Assembly: GCA_000934455.1 (NCBI GenBank)
Contig: KN887706.1
Span: forward strand, 22,450 to 47,683
Reading direction: 5' to 3'
Length of the DNA stretch: 25,234 bases
From: Apostichopus parvimensis
Lineage: Eukaryota > Echinodermata > Holothuroidea > Aspidochirotida > Stichopodidae
In this document: piece by piece, positions 1 through 9,600 of the stretch
How the letters are laid out: every line of letters begins with the position of its first letter
Numbering within the stretch: the stretch's first letter is position 1
Notes under the pieces: generated by a model
Told to the model about the DNA's origin: nothing
The model's database searches: none
Seen by the model: only the letters and a program-made list of their open reading frames with translations
Position numbers and translations under genes: made by a program

Positions 1-2425
1 CTTAATTTTATAGCCTATATTAGTCCACAAAGTCATGACCATGGGTATACGCGTATCCCTTTAATGGGTGAATATACCTTTCATTGACGATGACCACATC
101 AACCACGTGACCCTATTGCGCACTTGCGTCTGACGGTCGTGATCACGCACCAATAGGGCGGATGAACCTAGAGTCTCTGTTCAAGTGTTTTACTCTGAGG
201 CTGACAACAGGGAAATGTCCTAAACGGCCCTCGAGAGAACGTGTCGAAAATTCACTTTGTAAAGGCTCTGCAATCGAACGTACTTCAACGAGTAGCAATG
301 TGTAAAGTCTTTTACGTACAAGGTTAAGTTGTTGGAAGGAAATGCCTCAATTTTCGCGCCAAGCTATGATTAGAGAGAAATTGAAACTTGCAAGTCATGT
401 CAAAAGAAGGCCTCATCTTGCTTTAAGATGTGAGGGTACTTTTTAAGTGTTGTTCAACGTTTCCTCCTGTTTCGAGGCGTATACTATAGTAAATGGCTAC
501 TTCAAAGTGTAGAAATGTGAGCCCTTACGGACATGTCCATTTCTATATAAACACTATTTCTAGCACCGAGGCACTTCCAAAAGTGCTGCATTATAGGGTT
601 TATATTGTAAGTTGAGTCAATATCTCCAAGCTATGTAGTCCTAGATAACCAATTTTTAAAGTACAGATGTTGTGAATGAATAATAATAATAATAATTCAA
701 GTCAAATTCATCGAACGATATAGAGTTACAAAAGTAATGGCGGGAAGATGGTCCAGAAAAAACAAGGACATCTTAAATGGCGTTGGTTTACGTAATTACA
801 TCGAATTGTAGTCTGAAGGCATCAATGGTTTGGGCCATTGAACTAATTTGGATTATATTTGAATACTCTTGTATGATAAACTACGGTGTCAACGATCACC
901 AGAACCAGAATGACAATTTACCTTGTGGCTAATTCTGATGCAGAACTTGTAAGAAAACCAAAAAGGACGTCAGAGTCCAAAAAGTGTCTTTGATGAATAC
1001 ATTGTATCTTAAGGTCGCACTCCAATAACAATTTCCCTATACCGAAACTGGGACGAGATGTATCATGTGTGAAGTGTTAGGGTTAGCGGTAAACTGGAGA
1101 AGAAACCCCAATTATCATTTCGATCTTACGTGTCAGCCTAAATGCTTATGATATACGGGGGAAAAAAACAATAAAAAGGAGAAACTGTTCCATTTGGGAG
1201 ATGTTATGGTTTAGATGTCATTACACAGAGGGTCTGCCATTTTTGTCATTCTTATGCCGTTGTGCCACGGTTTTAATCGTGTGTCGAATATAGTGATCCG
1301 TGATACACGACCGTTGTGGCAAAACATCAGCTATGTATAGATTTCATTTGTTAAATATCAGATCCTTACTTGTCTTAAACAAATGATTAGTCCACACTCA
1401 CCGAAAAATAAAAACGGAATATAAACAGCCCAAAACTAACGTCGAAACGCATGCATAATTAGACACACAGCCGACATTTCAGGCTGTTGTCGTGGATATG
1501 TTATTAAATCGTTCGTGTCATTTATAAAGTGTAACTTGCCACTCGGTGCGGATATAGTACAGACCCATACCTCAAAAGAGTATCGCGTTATATGTTATTA
1601 TTCTCCGATTACCACATTGTAAATGTCCAGTTCATTCCCAAGCCATTTTATAATATAGGGGTATATATAATCCAGATAACTCCACGTTTAAACGGATCAA
1701 GAGAGTTTGAGCTTGTCTCCACTGAGACTTTCCTGCACTATTTACGGACTATACGTTAGCTCATGCCATGGACGATATGATGTTGTACTCCACACATAAT
1801 GTACCATGCGCCACTTATGGTTGCCTATAGCCTATCCCCGGTTAATCTTTACTCGGTGAATAATATCGCCTACTCGATTACGCACTTAAACTTGAAGCCT
1901 TTCTTTACTGCTACATGTATTATTTTAATATGATATATACTTGGGCCTTCTTCTTTTCAGCTTCTACCCGTCGAGACCCTCTACAGGGAAGGTCGAGAAG
2001 CCCACCGTTTACTTAAGCATTTTCTACTCAAATTGACCGTGCGACAGTAATTCTTTGTAAGCAAGCCGGGTTATGATGACACATGCATCACGTGAGTGAA
2101 ATACGAACTATATTTTAGCCAATAAAAGTAATACGACTCTTTTATGGTTTCAAAAAAATTCATGAAATGAGTAACAGTCATGAAGTCACCATCTTGGAAA
2201 GATATCATCGGCAGACGCCAGCTATTCCTGGTATCATGAATATTTACAACTCATGTAAATTATCGCTGTATAACGTGGCTGTTATATTGTGAAACTGATT
2301 GAAGTAACGCATCTCAGGACCGTTTCATTTCTCATATATGCCGGAAGAAAAAGCAGCCCTTCCAATCAAACGTAATATACGATCTAAAAGAATATAAGAT
2401 GAGAGTATTTAATTGAAAGTAAGAT
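1..2425. other. 3' flank, no gene recognised; CpG-rich composition
   Basis: No reading frame of 60 residues or more and no RNA gene recognised. By hand count the first 1,560 bases hold about 59 CpG and 48 GpC, against about 5 and 17 in 4801-5400. Homopolymers and C/G tracts typical of the rest are nearly absent. GTTAGGGTTAG, a telomere-like word, occurs at 1076-1086. A TTCTTCTTTTCAG acceptor-like site ends at 1960, followed by 29 open codons to a TAA at 2048-2050, with no family match. Confidence 0.6.
679..696. repeat. (AAT)n microsatellite
   Basis: About six AAT units; the only simple repeat noticed in the first 2 kb. Confidence 0.8.
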
Positions 2426-2707
2426 ATGCCACCTGTCGTAATCATTGAGGTCTGTATATATTCCACTGACATGATTGGTCATTTTATTGACTGTTTCCGT
2501 TTTCAGAAACTTGATTGCTATCGAGTGCTATGTGTTACCCTTGGAAAAGGCGCTATATATGAATGCGAGGACGTAAATATATTAAAACGTTTACTCATAC
2601 TTTCTACAGTAGATAGGAGTGATTATACTTCAGTGCTTCATCTCTGCAGTATTGTATGTTTCTCTTATGCATTTTTTTATTGTAATGATTACGATAAGAT
2701 TTCTTAA
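2426..2707 (+). other. doubtful open reading frame, 93 codons
   Basis: The longest frame in the left flank begins MPPVVIIEVCIYSTDMIGHF and is cysteine- and tyrosine-rich with a hydrophobic stretch near its end (HLCSIVCFSYAFFY). I recognise no family, see no signal peptide worth naming, and find no splice or promoter context. Its composition fits AT-rich non-coding DNA translated by chance. Listed only because it is the longest frame in the first 5 kb. Confidence 0.12.
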
Positions 2708-5700
2708 ATGTCTCCGAAAAAATGTAATTCGTTAGCTCCACTTTCTTCCAAGTATCACTTCACGAAAAATTTCAGAAAAGGTCAAAACTTTGAAGAACAA
2801 CAATATATCGTTTATTCTTTCTTTGCATGTGATTAATTTTAATAAGCAAACTCTTTCCAGCAGACTACGAACTCTTTAGAATGGAATAGAATCATAATTT
2901 GATGATACTAGTCTTGAATAGTGTTTTCTATTGATCTCGTGCAATTTTGAAAATTTGGTAGCGATATGTAATGAAATGATCGTTAATTTCAAAACTTATA
3001 AATGCGAAACCTGAAGGGGGAGGAAGGCGGTAGTCAGTCTGTGCGGAGGTGGGGCTGGGAACAAACCTTGGGGCATTAGGACAGTGCGTGGGAAAGCACA
3101 AAAACAAGGAAATATTTGACTTTTGCAAACCTTACTCTTCTTCAGTGCATGACCATTGAAAGTGACAAGGAGTAGCAGAAAATTCAAGCTTTTTATAAGA
3201 GAAGGATGTCAGTTAAGCAAACCTCCCTCCATCTACCCGCAAGTACATGTCCCTACGGTCAGTTCTTTTGATTATTCATTGAGAAATATTTCAAAGATTT
3301 CAACAACTTGATGAAAAAGAAAAACACAAAGAGATGAGCGAATCCTTCCCCCTGCCTCTCCTCATGAGTTGCAGCAAAAAAATAAAGGAAAGAAATGTCA
3401 ACCACAAACATAGAAAAGATTGAATCAAATATCGTAAAGACCATTCTCTATTTATTTTCTTCAAGTTTCAAGTTAATGTCAAAGGAAATTATACAGTATA
3501 CACACGGTTACATATTGCACTATTTACAAAACTTATAACTTTACCGACAGTTCTAATTTTATTTTGTCTTCTTTAAATACACGGAATAGTATATAAGTTA
3601 ATACACATTTCATAGCAATCAATTCTCTCACACAAGGTGACGAGAGACCGAGGTGTTTGTATTTTAACCCGGAAGGCAACAACTACAAAATAACCATGCA
3701 AAATAAAACATCTTCAGTTTCAACTGAAAAACATCTATCATCATTATTTCGTCTTGTAACACCCAAACAAAGATTTGATTCTACACGAAGGGAGCTGGTC
3801 GTGGATATCACTGATGAGCAATTTTAACAAAACCTACTCGAGTATTGCTCAAAATAAGAATTTGCATTTGATCAAAAGTAAGGCATATTTCTTTGTTTAT
3901 GAAACAAAAGTCGCATGAACAAGTTTAGGACTCTTGCTAATGATTCCGGTCAAAGTTTGTCTGACAGAAACCTTTCTGAAATGAAACATGACACGTGAGC
4001 CTAATGGACTAGATTGTTTATGGGAGTTTAGTATTGAAAAATAATCACATAATTTAGCAAAACCAACTCAAAAAGCTTCTTTAATGGTCACTTTTAAAGG
4101 TCACTTTAAAGGTCATTGGCTCCCAACTTCTAGTGAGGCTAAAAAAAATGCAAAATACTTTCAAAAGTACTCTCTACTGGAGGTTCAGACCCTCCCAATT
4201 TATTCCTCCCAGACACATAGGAGGCTTCAATTGGTCATTCTAATGTCTATAAGTGGCAACAGACTGCTTGTGGAAATATGAACATCAATGTCCACTTCAA
4301 TACGTCCAATGTCCAATCAATACGTCCACTTTCTTTGTGAAGCTACAATATTTAGAATATGTACTTTGTAAAGGTACACCACAGCTAGAATGACAACCTT
4401 ATGAAAGTTTCTTCAACTATCAAGTCGAACGGTAGCCTACTGCGAAGGTTTTTTCTCTCCCGGTGATGAATTTTATTTGATATATGCCTGGTAAAATCCT
4501 ACCTAAGCTTCCGCAGGATTAAACTATCTGTCTCCATGTCATCTAATCCTACTTTTTCAAAGTCTATATTTGGCTTTTTAATTTTTAATTTAGCTTAGTC
4601 ACGTTCTTACTTTCTTTTGATTTATCACGTGACATATAAGGCGATCTTGACACACAATATTAATTTATTCATAAATCTGTGCCCATAGATTATAAATATG
4701 GTTCAGTAATACATGGTTCACACGGCTTTCGACAAAATATTAAATTACAGAATTTTTATATTTCGTGATTACTTTGCAGGCTACACACTAAAGATGACGT
4801 AATGTTAGGCTTCCTATTGTAGGTCTGTCAATTGTCACCTCGAAAGTGCATTAGAACAGAAAATTACAATTCAAAGTTTGTGTAAATGCTGGGCATAAAT
4901 GTTCTTAGTTGCAGAGAGAGAAAATTTTGGAAGTAGATATGAAAATAAGAAGTCTTCAAATCAGGATCTCTCCTCACTTTTCCAGCAAATTTCAAGGACT
5001 TCTTTAGACCCAGAAAAGATCATTGTTTTCTCCTTTAAAAATCCTCCTTTTTCCCCAACTTTGCCTGTTTACGGAACCGTGGTGACAAGAAATTCTGCAA
5101 AGATTGACAAGAATCAAGAGAAGAAAGCAGACTAGTTCATCACAAAATAAATTTTGAGAAGACCAGAAAATATAATTCACTAGAACAAAAGTTGAGCTGC
5201 AACATTATCCAGATCTCTACCAATGATGAGCTGGCCACAGCACAGTTGATAGACCATAGGCTTGGACATCTGTAGATATATAATTCAGAGGGTCAAGTAA
5301 AACTTTAAGTTTTCAAAAAAGCGGGTAACCATCCAATGAATTCACTGATTTATGAAAGAATTAAAAATAAAGCAGCTTAACCAACAAATTTAAACGGTTC
5401 ATCATACTTTTAGCAAAAGAACACAGATTTTTGGTGGGGCTATTTTACTACTTTGATTTTCGAGGCCCCCTCCCCCTCCCAGCCTCCACCCATCTCCCAC
5501 CCGCCTTCCCACATCCACGAGCACAGGACTTACAATCCTGAGGTTACTAGTATTGATCCTGTTCTAGCCAATAATGTCTCAACTCTTTTCAAAATTCATG
5601 AAACATTAAGATACAGTTAAAACGACTGCAAATATGACTGTACCAAATGATGAATTTGATCATGGCCTCCAAGGCTTCCATACAAGGAGCTACAGGCAGT

Positions 5701-5985
5701 GCGGCTGTTCGAGATTATTTTTCAATAAGTAGAGTAAATATCCTTCAATAATTGTGTCTCAATAATCTATTTGACAAGATACTTCACAGACTTTTTGGGT
5801 CCCCTATCTTCTTTCTTTGCTTCAACAGCAAGCACAAAGATCGACAGGGCTCCCCCTACCCCCCCCCTCCTCTTTCTTTCAAATCCACAAAAAATAATTA
5901 TTAGCACAACCTTGTGTGTAGACCTAATTATGGACATAATTTAGAGCCTAACTCTGCCTCAGATTGCACCATTTCATTTCTAATA
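2708..5985. other. intergenic 3' flank, no gene recognised
   Basis: AT-rich DNA with short frames only. Contains short direct repeats: AAAGGTCA near 4095-4115, and CAATACGTCC twice near 4300-4325. Purine- and pyrimidine-rich tracts occur near 3010-3060 and 5464-5515. No tRNA, rRNA or conserved coding exon was seen. Confidence 0.6.
5464..5515. repeat. C-rich pyrimidine tract
   Basis: CCCCCTCCCCCTCCCAG-type low-complexity DNA in the 3' flank; a similar C9-containing tract lies at 5851-5880. Confidence 0.75.
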
Positions 5986-5991
5986 TTTATT
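5986..5991 (-). terminator. candidate poly(A) signal AATAAA for exoc6
   Basis: A canonical AATAAA on the minus strand, about 540 nt past the stop and the first such hexamer I see downstream. No clear GU-rich downstream element could be picked out, so use of this site is inferred. Confidence 0.4.
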
Positions 5992-6501
5992 TTCTTCTGA
6001 GAGAGTCGGCTTTCACCACCTTGTGGTCATACCTCCTTCCTTCTAAAGTTCTGGGTCCTTCCCTGATAGTCGTACAATTCTGTGTACCAGAAACAGTCAA
6101 TGCTGCAATAATACAAACTAGGACCTAGCTTTACAAACTTTGTCCTACCAAGATTAAATTTCGGGTGCTAAATCCCATGGCAGACCTCCTTAAAAATGAA
6201 CAATACAGAGTTCAAACTTGAATATTAGTGATATTTGTGATAAATGGCTAACCTGTGGGACAACAATTTGCTGATTTTGAGACATGTAGAATGAAAACCT
6301 GTAACATTTCCAATGCAAACATTTAAATTTGACTTTGCCACTTATATGCTACCATCAATGGCTTCTCTACTTAGATAAATAAACTGTGGAACCATCATCA
6401 TAGAAAACAGCATTGCTACTTGACTCTGATGGTATAATATTTGTAGATCATAGCCATGACCGTATAGCAGATCATCGTGAGTCACGGACCTAACATTTTG
6501 A

Positions 6502-6526
6502 GGACCACTGGTCCAGGGTACCCTGG
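6502..6526. repeat. two overlapping palindromes just 3' of the exoc6 stop
   Basis: 6513-6526 is the perfect palindrome CCAGGGTACCCTGG. 6502-6514 (GGACCACTGGTCC) is a 6-bp inverted repeat around one base. On the mRNA they begin at the base right after TGA. Confidence 0.75.
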
Positions 6527-6659
6527 TCAATGTCCTAGTCCTGGTCTTGCTGTCAGTGCTCTCAGCTGTTTTAAGACTGTATCCATCAACTTCTTCCTGT
6601 CTCTTTCATTCTTCTTGAATGTTGTAAAAAGGTTTTTCTTTTTATCAGCATCCCTCATC
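6527..6659 (-). CDS. exoc6: exoc6 exon G, terminal coding exon with stop
   Basis: This 133-nt exon starts after TATTTTTTGCAG. It holds one base completing Lys, 43 codons and TGA at 6529-6527. It encodes MRDADKKKNLFTTFKKNERD, RKKLMDTVLKQLRALTA and the tail RPGLGH. It matches the basic C-terminus of vertebrate EXOC6 (KKNN-F--FRKNDRDK-KLIETVVKQLR-L) and then diverges in the last few residues, as is usual for this family. The exon is short and sits in an AT-rich intron context; the splice phase and family match make the assignment firm. Confidence 0.94.
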
Positions 6660-9600
6660 CTGCAAAAAATATAGATATAATATAACAATTTCAACTCAAG
6701 ATTTTATAAATTTAAATAATGACAAAGAACAAAAAAAATGATTACATCCATATCATCGTTTGGATGAGCTGTTCCATAGCACATACAAAACTACCATTTT
6801 TTCTGCATCATTTACTTATTTATTTGCTTTTTATAAAACAAGTCTATAGACTTGTTCTAATTAGTTTACAAGGTTTGGTACTTAAGTTTTAAGATAAAAA
6901 GTTATATATAACTTTATATATCACTTGTTAGGTTAAAACTAAAGTACCAAACCTTGTACACTAATTAGAACCATTTTCCTTTCACACAAAGTCTGAAAAG
7001 GTGAATTTAGGAATTTCCTTAAAAGAAATTGCATGGGTTCCCCATCATAACAGTCATGTCAAGAAAAATACATTTAATCATTTTTTTGCCTTTTTTTCAC
7101 TTACACAATAGAAGAAAGTTTCAACTCTCCCACTTGGATGAAATGTTAACATTTTGACCTTTAATGACTACTTCTGCCACTTAAGGGACATTTTTCTTTC
7201 ACAAATTTTTGAAGTGGTTTGAGAGTCAACGCTATTTTAGTGTAACGGGGAAGTGTTAGAGACAGAGACTGGATGTTCTCACACTCTCTCCAGATATAAC
7301 CCATCTCAATATGCACTTGAGAGTTGTTTAAGGCTTTCCATTCTCAAGTCATCTAATTAATGGGCCCTTGTAACTAAAGTATGATTAGCCTTCACAAGGG
7401 ATACTCGATCCTTCAAGAAGCTAGAAAATCCTCAGACAATGACATGGTATGAAACAGCTCTTTGAAGCACTTGTGTACATAGCAGGCAATGTTAATAACC
7501 ATCCAGCGAGCCGGTTTAATCATCAACGAAAGGTCAAATCAACAGTTACCATCCATCACAGCAGTTAAGGAGTCATTAGCAACTTCTATAAGTTCTGTAA
7601 AATTCTGGGAATTCTTCTCCCTATCCCATTAAACAACCCTTTATTTAAATGCTCTTGTATTCACCATGATTGCATCTATTTATTTAAGCCATTCAAGCGA
7701 TGGTTTCGCCTTCATTTCCTGCCAGAATCGTGTGAAAGTCTCTCCGTACACTAAACGAGTAGCCTTCTGTTGAACCTGTTCATCAAGTTAACAGAGCCAA
7801 CACAGAAGCATGAACACTACAATGACTACATCACTTAAAGCTACAGTAGATGTGTCTGCTATTTAATTTATTTATTTTTTCATTTCTTTTCTATCCATCT
7901 TTTCTTTTCTTTTTTTCCTTTCCTTTCATCAATGGTCAGAATATCCAATATATCGCATATCACCCTGCTACCCATTGCACTTACTAGGTAGAGGGTTATA
8001 CAGCTGACTGCTTGTCTCTGACACACATTCATCCCACCTCCCCTCCCCCCACACCCCTCCAACCCACCTTAGGCTGCATATAATTCCATATCAAACTAAA
8101 CATATTTCAATAATCAGTAATATCATAATTTGATAAGACAAAGTATTTCAGCAGAAGGGCGTACTTTTCCAACAATATGATGGCAGTTTGTGGGGTGACT
8201 CTGTCGTATTGTCTCTGCGGATTATTATAATCCGCCAGATAGGTCGACCAATCCCAATGGATGAACAGGTCCAGGAGTTGACGTAGTTCCACAAAGGTCA
8301 TCTGTAGAGTACCGTCTTTGAATCCTGGAACTGGTTCTGAATTCACAAAGACTGAGAGAGAAGTAAAGAAATAAGATTCGGTCATTGACGAATTAGTCAT
8401 GACTTCAGAATGTAGAACATGAATGTTAAAACTCATCAACATGAGACAATTCAGCAGATTACAAGCATTAAGAGGGGGGGGGGTATTATTTAAAAGTACG
8501 GCGAAGGCAAATTACTCTTGACGCTGCCTATGGCACAGGGAAAAATAGCAAGCATTTCAAGTAAAAAAGCTAGAATTCAGCTTATAAAATCGAGTTCAAA
8601 CTTCCAACGATGAAGAGCTGTACAAATAAGATAAATTGCGAGTCCTTTCCCGGACAAACTGTTTTTTACGAGAGTGACATGGCCTACTTATATCGAAAGG
8701 AAGTCAACGGAAGGAGTTCGCAGTCGTTTGCAAATTTCACGGATATCGCATCTGCCCTCCAGTAACTGAATGAATCTATTCCTCAGATCAGCGGTGTGTG
8801 TGTCATATTAAGTCAAAAGCAGAGATTAGTTAAGATCTCTGTAGACGGTAGGTAGATACAAATAAAGTACATTCGGATAGGGGAAGCCAACCCGTAACAT
8901 TTCCACCGCATCGACATATTTATTCACAGAAGAAGTACAGTAGCAGGGTATTCAAAGTCAAGGAATGATGTTAAAGGTTCTTCACATCACATCGGATGTT
9001 TTTCTGAAGACTTCTCAGCCGTTCATTCCCACATATCTGCTGACTACCTCCCAGAAACTCTAGCTCAAACTCCTAGTTTTAATTGTGGCAGATTTTCCTT
9101 GTTTTTGAATCCTGTATAATTGGATAATTAATCTGTAATGTAAAAACTTTAAGCAATAAATTAGAGTAATTTTAATGTAATTTACAGTAGCAGCCATCTT
9201 GTTACTGTACTTGTGCTTTGAAAGAATTTAGCCATTGAACAACTGAAAGAAACAGATGCCAGTGCAATAATTTTCTTCTCTTTTTGTCATATATCAATGA
9301 CATATAAAATAGTAATGTGCATTTTACTACAGCAAACCAGTTCAATGACATATATTTAACAAGGAAGACAATAGTCACAATTGTTTTGTAAATTGGGTAC
9401 TTTATGACAACAGACAGGGTTTTTCATTTGTTAAAAAGGGAAAGTTTTACAACATTGCAAATCTTAACCATTTGGGAGTTTCATATAAATATGTAATAGC
9501 ATATTCACCAGCCTTGAAAGTCAACTATTTAAACAGGCTGGTAAAGCTTTCAGTTCTGACCTTATACAAACTCCTAGTGTTCTCTCCACCTACAGTAGAA

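Larger units (their letters stand above)
5986..6526 (-). other. exoc6: probable 3' UTR of exoc6
   Basis: This is the sequence between the Sec15 stop codon and the first minus-strand AATAAA downstream of it (5991-5986). It has no coding signal on this strand; a 62-residue frame across its start (6342-6530) is out of frame with Sec15. The first bases after the stop are two overlapping inverted repeats (see 6502-6526). The extent rests only on the poly(A) hexamer. Confidence 0.45.
6660..8164 (-). other. exoc6: exoc6 last intron (1,505 bp)
   Basis: Donor GTACGC (weak), acceptor TTTTTTGCAG. Holds the 118-bp foldback at 6854-6971, overlapping AATAAA hexamers at 7867-7876 and a C-rich patch near 8038-8067. 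No additional exon seen. Confidence 0.9.

Noticed and set aside
1961..2050. Possible plus-strand terminal exon after a TTCTTCTTTTCAG acceptor
   Set aside because: 29 open codons then TAA, but no upstream partner exon, no family match and no poly(A) signal tied to it; acceptor-like strings are common.
7880..8062. 60-residue minus-strand frame near exon F
   Set aside because: Begins in the C-rich patch and ends in a lysine run from a pyrimidine tract; not in the Sec15 frame.
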